Of a stretch of 41,313 nt of DNA, positions 1 through 8,821 are shown piece by piece. Every line of letters starts with the position of its first letter. The first letter of the stretch is position 1. A program made the position numbers and the translations under genes. This stretch comes from Bernardetiaceae bacterium (GTDB lineage Bacteria; Bacteroidota; Bacteroidia; Cytophagales; Thermoflexibacteraceae), in NCBI GenBank assembly GCA_025454895.1, contig JALONO010000042.1, forward strand, positions 1 through 41,313, written 5' to 3'. The notes beneath the pieces were generated by a model. The model saw nothing but the letters and a program-made list of their open reading frames with translations, was not told the DNA's origin and made no database searches.

Positions 1-1742
1 ACGCGGGGGCTGAGCTGGCCCCGGAAGTTCTGGTTTTTGTCGTAGCGGAGCGAGCCGGTCAGTTTGAGCCGTTCCTCAAACAGGTTTTTCTGGGCTTGCA
101 CATAACCGCCAAACTCGTTGATGTTGTACTCGCTGCCGTCGGCTTTGGTCAAGAACAGGGTGCCGCCCGAGTTGAGGTCATAGGTGCGGAAATTGCCGCC
201 CACCACGATGTCGACCGTTTTGGGGTCAATGATCTTCTTGAAATTGTACATGAACTCGGCGTGGTACAGGTTGGTGCGGTCCAGGAAGAACGCGCCCACG
301 CCCGCCCCACTGGGCCTGGGCGGCGCGCCGGGCGGCTTCCAGGGCGGCGGGTTGGGCCAATCCCTGGCCCAAGGCCCCGGCAAACGTGGTGGCAAACGTG
401 GTGAGCGCGCCCTGGGCAAAGTTGCCAAAGTACTGGGGGTACCAGGTTGGACTGGGCTTCCAGGCCTCGTTAATGCCCGAGCCCAGGATGCCGATGGCGT
501 AGCTCTCGCCCGAGCGCTCCTGGGTAGTGTAGGCGCGCACGTAGAAGTTGCTGCCCCGCACCTCGGCCTTGATCTGGCTCAGCCTAAAGTTGGACAGCGA
601 ATAGCGGTCGCCGGCCCCGGTGTACACCGAAGTGCCAAAGCCGAAGTTGCCCTGGATGATCGCCTCCACGTTGTCGCTGAGGCGGTAGTGCAGCGAGCCG
701 TTGAGTTTCAGGCTCTTGGTGGTATAGTCGGCCAGGTCGCGCTCCAGGTAGCCGGTGCGGGTAATGTCCGATACCTCGCGGCCAGGGATAATGGACTGGA
801 AAATGGCCTGGGGCGTTTGGCCCGTGAGCTGGAGCAGCGAGGCCCCGCCGATGCCCGGGTCGCGCAGGTCGTTGGCTTGCCAGTCGTTGGCTTGCAGGTA
901 GCCCACGTTGAATTTGAAGGCGAATTTGTTGTTGAACGCCTTGGCGTAGCGGGCCGCCACGTCGATCATGCCCGTGGCGCCCAGTTCCTCGCCCGTGTTG
1001 CGCGCGCGGCGGCCGGCCTCGTTCATCAGGCCGGTGCGCACGTAGGCACTGGCCCCTTGGTAGTCGAAGGGGCTTTTGCTGTTCATGAGCAAAATCCCGT
1101 TGATGGCGTTGGGACCGTACAGCGCCGAGGCCGCGCCGGGCAGCAGTTCCATGTTTTCCAAGTCCAACTCACTGATGCCCACAATGTTGCCCACGGAAAA
1201 GTTGAGGCCGGGGGCCTGGTTGTCCATCCCGTCGATCATCTGCACCATGCGCACGTTGCCGTTGGCGTTGAACCCCCGGGTGGTAACCGATTTGAAAAAT
1301 TGGCGGCCGGGGTTTCGCGCACCTGCAAAATGTCCATGCGCTCCACGCTCACCGGCGACTTGAGCACGCTCTCCTCCACCCGCGAGGCCGAGACCACCAC
1401 TTCTTGGCCCAGTACGGTTTGTTCTTGCATGGCCACGTCCACCGTGGTTTTGCCGTCGGTAATTTCCACTTCCTGCCCTTGGTAACCCACAATCGAGATT
1501 TGGAGCGTAAACGGCGGGGCGGCGTTCACCTTGAGCGAGAATTTGCCGCTCAGGTCGGTTACCGTGCCCACTACTTTGTCTTTCACTTTCACGTTTACCC
1601 CCACCAAAGGCTCTTTGGTGCTCGCATCGGTAACGGTGCCCGTAACCGTGGTGGACTGAGCTAAAGCCTGACCGCTCACTAGTCCCATGAAAAACAGGCA
1701 AACCCACCAAGGTTTGGCTGCGCGTAAGTAAATTGTTCTCAT
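1..1742 (-). pseudogene. TonB-dependent outer-membrane receptor, 3' end off the window, two frame breaks
   Basis: Outer-membrane TonB-dependent transporter; the substrate cannot be told. The ATG at 1742 opens a protein with a signal peptide (hydrophobic stretch ending ALAQ), then a carboxypeptidase-regulatory-like beta-sandwich (VTGTVTDASTKEPLVGVNV, about residues 25-110) and the start of the plug. The frame changes near 1310: before it the protein reads ...VRETPAANF, after it FKSVTTRGFNANGN, and the roughly 20 plug residues normally found between these motifs are missing. The second frame carries the plug (DGMDNQAPGLNF, SALYGPNAINGILL) and early barrel strands to about 305. There the frame changes again and continues as GAFFLDRTNLYHAEFMYNF to base 1, again with a segment apparently missing. 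The family is clear. Both breaks look like small deletions, not single-base slips. Either this is a decaying gene or the assembly has errors. Confidence 0.85.
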
Positions 1743-2040
1743 TTCCACTTGAAATTAAGTAATTGTGATGCTGAATTAAGTAAGGTAAAGATTAAAGAAC
1801 TACTCACTAACCAGGGATAGGATGCTGAAGCGAGACCTCTTCCTGGTTATTTGGTAAGCTAGATTTAGGTTAATTTGATGAAAATCAATGAGTAAATAGA
1901 AAGCAGTAGTGTTGTCTTGGATACTTTTTCCACCAAGGAAAGCAAAAAAATCGACTCTTGTTTAAAGATGAAAATAAGTGTTTAATTTAATCAACCGATG
2001 AGTATGTAAGATGTTCGGGTAATTGACCGGAATTTGGGGG
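1743..2040. other. AT-rich intergenic region upstream of the receptor gene
   Basis: This AT-rich stretch of about 300 bp lies between the start of the TonB receptor gene and the initiator-tRNA terminator. It should hold the receptor promoter on the minus strand, but I found no convincing TAnnTTTG box with a partner -33 element. No credible open reading frame or repeat was seen. Confidence 0.4.
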
Positions 2041-2071
2041 AAAATAAAAAAACCTGACTTTGGGTCAGGTT
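2041..2071 (-). terminator. Rho-independent terminator of the initiator tRNA
   Basis: Perfect 8-bp inverted repeat (AACCTGAC / GTCAGGTT, 2051-2058 and 2064-2071) with a 5-nt loop. On the minus strand it is followed by a T-rich run at 2052-2041. It lies about 10 nt past the 3' end of the tRNA. Confidence 0.85.
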
Positions 2072-2080
2072 TTCTTTTCG

Positions 2081-2153
<73 letters not shown>

Positions 2154-2168
2154 GCGTTGATTGGGGTG

Positions 2169-2198
2169 CAAAATTAGATAACCTAAGTTTAAATGCAA
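2169..2198 (-). promoter_or_regulatory. Promoter of tRNA-fMet (Bacteroidota type)
   Basis: On the minus strand, TTG (2198-2196), 19 bp, then TAATTTTG (2176-2169), a full match to TAnnTTTG. Transcription would start about 10 nt before the tRNA. The -33 element abuts the era -7 box on the other strand. Confidence 0.7.
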
Positions 2199-2206
2199 TA
2201 CCTTTG
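2199..2206 (+). promoter_or_regulatory. Candidate -7 box of the era promoter
   Basis: TACCTTTG matches TAnnTTTG on the plus strand, 18 nt before the era ATG, giving a very short leader of about 12 nt. No good -33 element is seen at the expected distance, so this is a weaker call than the divergent tRNA promoter it overlaps. Confidence 0.5.
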
Positions 2207-2224
2207 CCCAAAAATTTGAAAATA

Positions 2225-3115
2225 ATGGCGGAGACCACGCACCGGGCCGGTTTTGCGAACATCATCGGCAAGCCTAATGTGGGCAAATCGACCCTGATGA
2301 ACGCCCTTACCGGCGAGCGGCTGTCCATCATCACGGCCAAGGCCCAAACCACCCGCCATCGCATCATGGGCATCCTCAGCGGCGAGGATTTCCAGGTCAT
2401 TTACTCCGACACACCGGGCATCCTCAAACCCGCCTACGAGCTACACAAAGTGATGATGACCTACGTGGACCTGGCCCTCGACGATGCCGACATCCTCATT
2501 TACGTGGTGGAAGTGGGCGAAGGCTACGACGAAGAACTGCCCGTACTCAAACGCCTGCAAACCAGCACCGTGCCGCTCATTGTGGTCATTAATAAAATCG
2601 ACTTGGCCAGCCAGGAGGCCGTGATGGAGAAAATCAAACTCTGGGAGGAAAAGCTCAACCCACGGGCGGTAATCCCGGTGTCGGCCTTGAACAACTTTAA
2701 TACCGAGGCTTTGTTGCAAACCGTGCGCGACTTGTTGCCCCCGCACCCGCCTTATTTTGATAAAGAGGAAATGACCGACCGCACCGAGCGGTTTTTCGCT
2801 TCGGAGATTATTAGGGAAAAGATTTTTCTGCATTATGAGCAGGAAATCCCTTATTCTTCCGATGTGGTGATCGATGCGTTCCAGGAATTGGACCACGTGA
2901 TCCGCATCCGGGCTTTGATTTTGGTGGAACGCGATAGCCAAAAGGGCATCATCATTGGCCGAGGCGGGGCCATGCTCAAGAAAATCGGCATCGAGGCCCG
3001 CAAAGCGATGGAGGCATTTTTTGGCAAGCCCGTTTATTTGGAGCAGCACGTGAAGGTAGAACCCGACTGGCGCAACCAAAAAAACAAACTCGAGCGCCTC
3101 GGCTACGGCAGTTAA
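2225..3115 (+). CDS. era: GTPase Era (30S ribosome assembly)
   Basis: Essential GTPase that binds the 3' end of 16S rRNA and helps mature the 30S subunit. The protein is 296 aa, the usual length. It begins MAETTHRAGFANIIGKPNVGKS: the P-loop GKPNVGKS is near residue 15, DTPG (switch II) follows, and NKID is the G4 motif. The C-terminal KH domain (residues about 200-290) contains the GIIIGRGGAMLKKIG core. The ATG at 2225 places the P-loop at the standard position; reading further upstream would run into the tRNA gene. It is transcribed alone, divergent from the initiator tRNA. The glycosyltransferase downstream is about 110 bp away. Confidence 0.97.
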   Translation: MAETTHRAGFANIIGKPNVGKSTLMNALTGERLSIITAKAQTTRHRIMGILSGEDFQVIYSDTPGILKPAYELHKVMMTYVDLALDDADILIYVVEVGEGYDEELPVLKRLQTSTVPLIVVINKIDLASQEAVMEKIKLWEEKLNPRAVIPVSALNNFNTEALLQTVRDLLPPHPPYFDKEEMTDRTERFFASEIIREKIFLHYEQEIPYSSDVVIDAFQELDHVIRIRALILVERDSQKGIIIGRGGAMLKKIGIEARKAMEAFFGKPVYLEQHVKVEPDWRNQKNKLERLGYGS

Positions 3116-3229
3116 CTCCCGCCGCCGAAAAATTTGGTCAGGGTTTGCGGTTGTTAACTGGTTTTGGGCCAACTTAGCAACGTTGAAAGTGGAGCCAAGT
3201 TGTTCACCTCACCCCCCTTTGTTCGCGGC

Positions 3230-4798
3230 GTGAAACCGAAAGTGCTGATGCTGGGCTGGGAGTTCCCCCCGATGATTACCGGGGGCTTGGGCAAGGCCTG
3301 CGAGGGCTTGTTCCGGGCCCTCAACCCCTACACCGAACTGACCCTGGTTTTGCCCCGGGCCAGCCCCGAACTTTCGGCCCAGTACCCACAAGTGCTGGGG
3401 CTTAGTCAGCAAATCCCCGCCGATTTGCAAATTGTGGCCCAGCCCGCCCTGCGCCGCATTTTTGTGGCCGCGCCCGAACCCGCCCCGGAAACTGCCCCGG
3501 CCGATGCTCCGGTGGTGGCGGCTGACTCGCCCGCCGGGGCCTTGCCCGCCCCCGCGCCCGATTATGCCGAATTTAAGGAAGTGGTGTTGGTAGAAACCGA
3601 CCTCAGCCCGTACCCCATCCCGGTGGTGAAGGTGGTGCGACACCTGCCTTCGCTCAGCCCCTTGCCTGTGTTTGCCACCGTGCCGCCCAGTGCCGTGCCA
3701 CCCGCTGACCTGGGCAGCCCGCAACTGGCCCCGGCCCCCACCCCGCTGGACGCGGCGGCCATCCGCGACCTGTACGCCGATGCGGACAATTATGGACCCC
3801 GCACCCTGGAAAAGGTAACCGCTTACACCGAAATGGTGAAACGGCTGGCCGCCACCCGCTCGTTCGACCTCATCCATGCCCACGACTGGCTTACCATGCG
3901 GGCGGGCGTGGAGCTTAAACGCCTCACAGGCAAGCCGTTAGTTGTCCATGTCCACTCGCTCGAGACCGACCGGGTAGGGCCGGGCCAAGGCCGCAAAGCC
4001 CACAACGAGGTGTATAAAATGGAGTACGAAGGCATGTTGAACGCCGACCTGGTGGTGCCCGTAAGTCAATACACTAAAAAGCAGATTTTGGAGCACTATC
4101 CCGGCATTGAGCCTGGCAAAATTGTGCCGGTGTATAACGCCATTGATGCCCCAACCGACCTAGACCTGCCCGATTTCCCCGACGGCGAGGTGCCCCCCGT
4201 GATCGATGAGGAGACGGGCGAGCCTAAACCGGTGCCCCAGGTGGCCCACCACAAAGTAGTATTATTCATGGGCCGCATTACTTACCAAAAAGGCCCGGAG
4301 TTTTTGCTGCAAACCGCCCAAAAACTGATTGCCCAGGACCCCAAAGTGGTATTCGCAGTGGCCGGGGCGGGCGAAATGCAGGGCTGGTTGCAGCAACAGG
4401 TAAACGAACGCCGCCTAGGGGCCAATTTTATTTTTCTGGGCCACCTGAACGCGCAGCGGCTCACCGAGCTAATGCAACGAGCCAGTGTGTATTTCATGCC
4501 CTCTATCTCCGAGCCGTTCGGGCTGGCGGCCCTGGAGGCGGGCCAGGCGGGGCTGCCCAGCGTGCTGTCCCGGCAGTCGGGGGCCAGCGAGGTACTGGAC
4601 CAGGGCGTGCTCACCGCCGACTGTTGGGACATCGACAAATTTGCCAACTATATCCACGCCCTGCTCAACTACCAGGCCCTGCGCCAGGTGCTCGTGGCGG
4701 AAAACCGGGCGGCCGTAGCCACCCTCAGTTGGGACAAGGCCGCCCGCCAGGTGCTAGACCTCTACCAGCAATTACTGCCTTCGCCCGCTCTGGTATAA
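3230..4798 (+). CDS. Glycogen/starch-synthase-like glycosyltransferase (GT4/GT5 fold)
   Basis: GT-B glycosyltransferase, probably cytoplasmic and acting on an NDP-sugar donor. The N-terminal domain opens KVLMLGWEFPPMITGGLGKA, the starch-synthase catalytic motif. The middle has DLIHAHDWLT, and the C-terminal domain has VVLFMGRITYQKGPEFLL and SISEPFGLAALEAGQAGLP with the donor-binding E-x7-E pattern. I chose the GTG at 3230 because homology begins two codons later; in-frame TTG codons exist upstream (for example 3164). Roughly residues 75-180 are an insertion rich in Pro and Ala that separates the two halves of the N-terminal domain and has no counterpart that I recognise. No glycogen-branching or amylase gene is adjacent, so the acceptor is unknown. 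Confidence 0.85.
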   Translation: MKPKVLMLGWEFPPMITGGLGKACEGLFRALNPYTELTLVLPRASPELSAQYPQVLGLSQQIPADLQIVAQPALRRIFVAAPEPAPETAPADAPVVAADSPAGALPAPAPDYAEFKEVVLVETDLSPYPIPVVKVVRHLPSLSPLPVFATVPPSAVPPADLGSPQLAPAPTPLDAAAIRDLYADADNYGPRTLEKVTAYTEMVKRLAATRSFDLIHAHDWLTMRAGVELKRLTGKPLVVHVHSLETDRVGPGQGRKAHNEVYKMEYEGMLNADLVVPVSQYTKKQILEHYPGIEPGKIVPVYNAIDAPTDLDLPDFPDGEVPPVIDEETGEPKPVPQVAHHKVVLFMGRITYQKGPEFLLQTAQKLIAQDPKVVFAVAGAGEMQGWLQQQVNERRLGANFIFLGHLNAQRLTELMQRASVYFMPSISEPFGLAALEAGQAGLPSVLSRQSGASEVLDQGVLTADCWDIDKFANYIHALLNYQALRQVLVAENRAAVATLSWDKAARQVLDLYQQLLPSPALV

Positions 4799-4815
4799 AC
4801 CACGTTGGGTGGTGG

Positions 4816-5406
4816 CTATTGAGTCAATCCTAGTAAAAAGTTTCGGAAAGCCTCGGTGTCATAGTCGGCCAGGCCCTCGTGGCGGGCCATCACTTGCCCC
4901 GTCGGACTAAGCACAAACGTGGTGGGCACCACGCGCGAAGCGTACGCGGGCGGCAGCGGCCCGTCGAGCAGGTACACGGGCACGGTGTAGCCCTTGCGCG
5001 CGATGAACCGCTTTACTTTTTCCGCTTCGTCGCCGGTGGCCACTAGCACAAACGCCAGTTGGCGGCTCAGCCCACGGTCGTAAAGGGCCTGGATGCCCGG
5101 CATTTCGGCCACGCAGGGCGGGCACCAGGTGGCCCAAAAGTTGAGAAATACCACCTTGCCCCGGAACTGGCCAAAATCCACTCGTTCGCCAGTGGCCAGC
5201 GAGCGCAAGGGGAGTTCGTAACTAGCCAGGGCCAGGCCCGGGGCCGGTGGGTCAAGGTTGGGCCGCACCAGGCCCGTGGCTAACACCAGCCTTTGCAAGC
5301 CGCCCAGCACTTCGGTATGCCAGCCGGTGAGGTACAGGCCACCCGCCACGCCCATTAAAATGCCCCATTGCCCCAGTTCGCGCCTTAACCAAGTAGGTAG
5401 TTTCAT
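4816..5406 (-). CDS. TlpA/ResA-like membrane-anchored thioredoxin
   Basis: Extracytoplasmic thiol-disulfide oxidoreductase of the TlpA/ResA/AhpC-TSA group, 196 aa. An N-terminal hydrophobic segment (WGILMGVAGGLYLTGW, about residues 13-30) anchors or exports it. The thioredoxin fold follows, with FLNFWATWCPPCVAEMPGIQ carrying the WCPPC redox site near residue 95 and the cis-proline loop VVPTTFVLSPTG. A likely role is reducing disulfides for cytochrome c assembly or envelope proteins, but nothing nearby confirms it. It is convergent with the glycosyltransferase, with a gap of only 17 bp. A copy of the dispersed repeat lies upstream. Confidence 0.9.
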   Translation of the reverse strand: MKLPTWLRRELGQWGILMGVAGGLYLTGWHTEVLGGLQRLVLATGLVRPNLDPPAPGLALASYELPLRSLATGERVDFGQFRGKVVFLNFWATWCPPCVAEMPGIQALYDRGLSRQLAFVLVATGDEAEKVKRFIARKGYTVPVYLLDGPLPPAYASRVVPTTFVLSPTGQVMARHEGLADYDTEAFRNFLLGLTQ

Positions 5407-5440
5407 AAGTAGAGATGGCGAAAGTGGACGATTACTAAAA

Positions 5441-5530
5441 TGACTTATGATTGCATGATCAAATGCTTGTTCTGTCTGATCATCAATTACTTATAAGATT
5501 AAGAACACGCAATTTTTATTTGATTTTGCT
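5441..5530 (+). repeat. Dispersed AT-rich intergenic repeat, copy A
   Basis: About 90 bp matching copies C, D and E from end to end. Shared blocks are TGATTGCATGATCAAAT at the left, TGAT-ATCAATTA in the centre and ACACGCAAT...ATTTGATTTTG at the right. It is the closest match to copy D (inverted there). It lies between two minus-strand genes. Confidence 0.75.
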
Positions 5531-5557
5531 ATCATATTTCTTGCAAATTAGATTTTT

Positions 5558-6529
5558 TTACCCGCCTGCCGGAGCGGGGATAAGGCCCGTGAGTTCTTTT
5601 TTGGCCCGGCGGTAGGCCCGGAGCAATAAAAAAACCGGCACGGGCCATAAAAACGGCACCAACAAACTGGCCAGGTAAATCAAATCCAGGGTGAGATGGT
5701 GCTCGTGGAAGGCGGCTTCTTGCCAGGCCCCGTATTTGAGGCAGACCGCGAAGGCTTGCAAGAGGGCGTTGGTGGTGCCCAAAGCCAGGGCCAGCCACCA
5801 AAACATAGGCTGACCCAAGATAAGGCCCAATAGTACGGGTAGCAGGGCCAAGGTGGCGTAGCCTACGTGTTGGCGCATTTGGGCATGTAAAAACTGGCGG
5901 GGGCCAAGGTTGGGCAGTTCCAGAAACAGCCGAGGCTCGCAGGCAAACTGGAAACTGGCCATTTGCAACATGAGCAACACGGCCCCCAGCACGGGCCAAC
6001 CGGGGCTTAACCAGGCTAAGCCGCCCAGCCCCCAAGCCAGGGGCAACACTGGCCAATTTTTGCGAAGGCCCGCCCGCCAGGTGTAGGCGCGGGCAGGCAA
6101 AAAGCCCAACGGGCGTGGCGCGCTTAGGGTGGCGGAGCGGGTGGGCAAGCCCCAGGCTACGGCCAAAGTGGCCACGGCCAGGCCCCCGGCGGCCAGCAGT
6201 GGGGTGGGGGAGGGACCACTGGCCAAGCCCTGCCCCAGGCAATAAACCAGGAAAGGGGCCACCAGGGCCAAATATTCCCCGGCCATGAGCCAGCGCCAGC
6301 GGGGGCTAAGCCCGGCCAAAAACTGGGTATCGTTGCGGCCTAGGTGTACGGCCAGCACTGGAGCCAGGCCCAAGGCGGCCAGCCACTGGGGGGCTTGGGC
6401 GGCCCACCCGCCTAGGCGCAGGCCCGCGTAGGCGGCCAAAAGCCCCAGCAAAACGAGGCGCCCCAGGCCTAGTTCGGCCAACAGGCGGCCCAGGGTGCGC
6501 AGGCGCAGCCATAATAAATAAGGCAGCAT
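5558..6529 (-). CDS. Polytopic membrane protein, possible ABC-2-type permease relative
   Basis: Inner-membrane protein of 323 aa, very rich in Leu, Ala and Gly, with about eight to ten predicted hydrophobic segments (for example LGRLVLLGLLAAYAGLRLG and YATLALLPVLLGLILGQPMFWW). I do not recognise a defined family. The layout, with a cytoplasmic loop containing HLGRNDTQFLAGLSPRWRW before a TM pair, recalls Bacteroidota ABC-2-like permease subunits, but there is no ATPase gene nearby, so this is a weak guess. The ATG is 3 bp past the stop of the upstream membrane gene, so the two are almost certainly co-transcribed and translationally coupled. Confidence 0.6.
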   Translation of the reverse strand: MLPYLLWLRLRTLGRLLAELGLGRLVLLGLLAAYAGLRLGGWAAQAPQWLAALGLAPVLAVHLGRNDTQFLAGLSPRWRWLMAGEYLALVAPFLVYCLGQGLASGPSPTPLLAAGGLAVATLAVAWGLPTRSATLSAPRPLGFLPARAYTWRAGLRKNWPVLPLAWGLGGLAWLSPGWPVLGAVLLMLQMASFQFACEPRLFLELPNLGPRQFLHAQMRQHVGYATLALLPVLLGLILGQPMFWWLALALGTTNALLQAFAVCLKYGAWQEAAFHEHHLTLDLIYLASLLVPFLWPVPVFLLLRAYRRAKKELTGLIPAPAGG

Positions 6530-6532
6530 GGG

Positions 6533-7462
6533 TTAAAAATCCTCGTCGTCGTCGGCCACGGGCTGGCCAATGTAGGCCAAGCGGCTGATCAGCCCCGTCG
6601 ACTCCCGCTCCTCCACCATTTGGTAGTATTGGAAGGCGTTGCCCACAAAGGTGATGGTGCTTAAAAAGAACTGCCCCACATACACAAAAGCGTTGAGGCC
6701 GATGTACAGGGCCGAACTCTCAAAGTTATCGCCGCCCATCCGATCGGTGCCGAGGGTCATAAAAACGAACACGATCAAAAGCGGGATGTAAAAAACGTAA
6801 CTGATCACGCTTTGGATAATGTTGAGCACAAAGTAAAATCCGAAACAGTTCCACCAGTTTTCTTTGACCACGGCAAAGGCCCGGTTAGCGGCCTCCCAAA
6901 ATCCGCGTTTCTCCATCACCATAATCAAAGTGGCAAAACTCAGCGGGATAGAAATATAAACACCCGGCACGATCAACATCACACAACCGATAATAATCCC
7001 CAGCACGATGGCCACCCAGGCCACGCTCACCCCAAAAATATGCTTGCGCGTATGCCGCCATACCTCTTCCACGGTAAAAGTGTGCCGGTCTGGGGTGGTA
7101 ATGTACAAATGCACGTAGCTATAGACCACGGTGCTTAGCAGCGTATAGACCAACAGTAACCCTACCCCAGCCACCACCCCCGCCAAGGTGGACGAGAAAA
7201 ACACCGAGAACACGCCATCGTTGAGGTTGGGGGTGTTGCCGCTAATGCTGGCGATAAGCAGGGCCGCCGCCGCCCCGGTAACGGCGATTACCGGGCCGAT
7301 AATGATGATCATGCACTTGATCAGCGGCAGGAAATTCCGCCGCAGGAACTCAAACACCACATTGAGGCGGTCGCCAAACGAACGCACCCGGTCAAACTCG
7401 ATTTTGGTTAATTTTTTGGCCAACGGAGTAAATTTAATTTTTTGATAACCAGTATGATACAA
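6533..7462 (-). CDS. Polytopic membrane protein of unknown function
   Basis: About 309 aa. A soluble N-terminus (KKLTKIEFDRVRSFGDRLNVVFEFLRRNF) leads into about six hydrophobic segments, including IIIIGPVIAVTGAAAALLIA, VSVAWVAIVLGIIIGCVMLIVPGVYI and ALYIGLNAFVYVGQFFL. A glycine/proline-rich IVPGVYISIPLSFA and the motif WEAANRAFAVVKENWW resemble membrane domains of the glycerophosphodiesterase-associated type, but no catalytic domain is present. The acidic tail is DDDEDF. The start is uncertain: no ATG lies in the N-terminal part, and TTG at 7462 is the best candidate, being downstream of the SpoIIM stop. It sits between SpoIIM and another membrane gene in one transcription unit. Confidence 0.65.
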   Translation of the reverse strand: MYHTGYQKIKFTPLAKKLTKIEFDRVRSFGDRLNVVFEFLRRNFLPLIKCMIIIIGPVIAVTGAAAALLIASISGNTPNLNDGVFSVFFSSTLAGVVAGVGLLLVYTLLSTVVYSYVHLYITTPDRHTFTVEEVWRHTRKHIFGVSVAWVAIVLGIIIGCVMLIVPGVYISIPLSFATLIMVMEKRGFWEAANRAFAVVKENWWNCFGFYFVLNIIQSVISYVFYIPLLIVFVFMTLGTDRMGGDNFESSALYIGLNAFVYVGQFFLSTITFVGNAFQYYQMVEERESTGLISRLAYIGQPVADDDEDF

Positions 7463-7505
7463 TGATTTGACGGGTCCGCTTAGGCAGTAACTGCCCGCAG
7501 GTGAT

Positions 7506-8576
7506 TTAACTAATGCCTTGCCCCAGTTCGCTTTCCCGGTTGTAGTGCAGCCGTTTGCTGAGCCAAATGGGGTAGAACACAAAGTAAAATAAGTTGAAAC
7601 TCATCGATGCCAAAATAATGAAGGCTTTGAACGGGTCCGGCATCCAAGTAAGCCGGGTAATGAAACTTTCCAGAAAACCCGCCACGATGAAAATGGGCAC
7701 CGTGCCGATGATCACCTTAAGCCCTCGCATGGCCCCCATCCGAAACGACTGGAAACGGGAGTACGTACCGGGGAACAAAATGCTGTTACCCATCACAAAA
7801 CCGGCCGCCCCGGCTACGATGATGGCCCAAATTTCGAGCGTGCCGTGGATCCAGATCACCAAAAACGAGGTGAGGAACGCCCCCTCATTATAAAACAGGG
7901 TTTGAAACGCCCCCACCATCACCCCGTTATAAAACAGGATGAAAAATGTGCCGATAGAGGTTAAAAATCCCGATACAAACGTGCGGAACGATACCATCAC
8001 GTTGTTCAGGGTGATCTGCGAAAACATGTCCATCCGGCCAGTGTGTTTGTACACCGCCATGGGGTCGCCGCTGCGGATATTTTCTAGGGTCATGTTCACG
8101 TAGCCGTCGCCCAAAATGAGGCGGGGGAATTCCTTGTCGTACAACGACGACACTACCCCGATGAGCACCGATACGGCAAACACGATAAATGCCAGCAGGA
8201 ACTCCCGGTGGACCGACCGGAACGTGAGGGGCATCTCCGTTTTCCAAAAATCAACGAACCGTCCCAGGCTTTCCTTTTTGGTTTTGTAAATCTGCTGGTG
8301 GGTAACGCTGGCCATGTTGTTCAAATACGTGGTGGTTTTACTGGTCGGGTAAAACGTCCGGGCGTACGACAGGTCGTCCGTTAATTGCACAAACATATTG
8401 GCCAGGGTATCCGGGTCCAGTTTTTTGCCCAGGGCTTCCCGGTCGGTGCCCGGGGCGGCCGTTTTTTTGGCGGCCGCTTTGCCCGGCTCTTGCGCCACCC
8501 GGCCCGACTGGATGATCTTCTCGAAAATCCGCCATTTGCTCAGGTTTTTACTAATAAAGGCCGCTTCGCGCATCAT
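7506..8576 (-). CDS. Stage II sporulation protein M (SpoIIM/DUF95) family membrane protein
   Basis: Member of the SpoIIM family, widespread in non-sporulating bacteria where the role is unclear; Bacteroidota copies usually sit with other membrane genes, as here. 356 aa. A soluble N-terminal region (about 1-125) is followed by five or six TM segments. The family signature FLVIWIHGTLEIWAIIVAGAAGFVMGNSILFPG (given in shorter form, HGTLEI...GxxxGNSILFPG) is clear. Two adjacent ATGs (8576, 8573) are possible starts. The frame stays open to 8756, but a promoter -7 box at 8607-8614 argues for the later start. This appears to be the first gene of a three-gene minus-strand unit. Confidence 0.85.
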   Translation of the reverse strand: MMREAAFISKNLSKWRIFEKIIQSGRVAQEPGKAAAKKTAAPGTDREALGKKLDPDTLANMFVQLTDDLSYARTFYPTSKTTTYLNNMASVTHQQIYKTKKESLGRFVDFWKTEMPLTFRSVHREFLLAFIVFAVSVLIGVVSSLYDKEFPRLILGDGYVNMTLENIRSGDPMAVYKHTGRMDMFSQITLNNVMVSFRTFVSGFLTSIGTFFILFYNGVMVGAFQTLFYNEGAFLTSFLVIWIHGTLEIWAIIVAGAAGFVMGNSILFPGTYSRFQSFRMGAMRGLKVIIGTVPIFIVAGFLESFITRLTWMPDPFKAFIILASMSFNLFYFVFYPIWLSKRLHYNRESELGQGIS

Positions 8577-8606
8577 AAGGCTGGCAGGTAGAGGGTGTTT
8601 AACAAC

Positions 8607-8614
8607 CAAAAGTA
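8607..8614 (-). promoter_or_regulatory. Candidate -7 box for the SpoIIM membrane cluster
   Basis: TACTTTTG on the minus strand matches TAnnTTTG, about 30 nt before the SpoIIM start codon. The nearest -33 candidate (TTG at 8641-8639) is spaced 24 bp, slightly long. Confidence 0.5.
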
Positions 8615-8760
8615 CGCAAAACGTCGACTTTTTTTTAGCAAGAAGTAGGTTGCTGGTGTTTTTGGGGCGGGAGCGATTACCTAGGCCGGGCCAAGGCCGC
8701 TTGGCCCGTTGGGTGGGGAGGGGCCAACGGGGCGGCTTGGTGATAATTATCGGCAAATTG

Positions 8761-8792
8761 TTTGGCGGTCCGCGCCCAAAATGCTAACTTTG
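8761..8792 (+). promoter_or_regulatory. Promoter of DUF177-rpmF
   Basis: TTTG (8761-8764), 20 bp, then TAACTTTG (8785-8792), an essentially ideal Bacteroidota promoter. The start would be near 8799, and a purine-rich AAGGGGAG lies about 8 nt before the ATG at 8822. Confidence 0.8.
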
Positions 8793-8821
8793 CAGCCTGA
8801 TTTTTCAAAGGGGAGCCCCAA

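Noticed and set aside
184-1485. 433-codon plus-strand frame opposite the TonB receptor
   Set aside because: The minus strand clearly encodes receptor motifs in all three segments; the plus frame has none.
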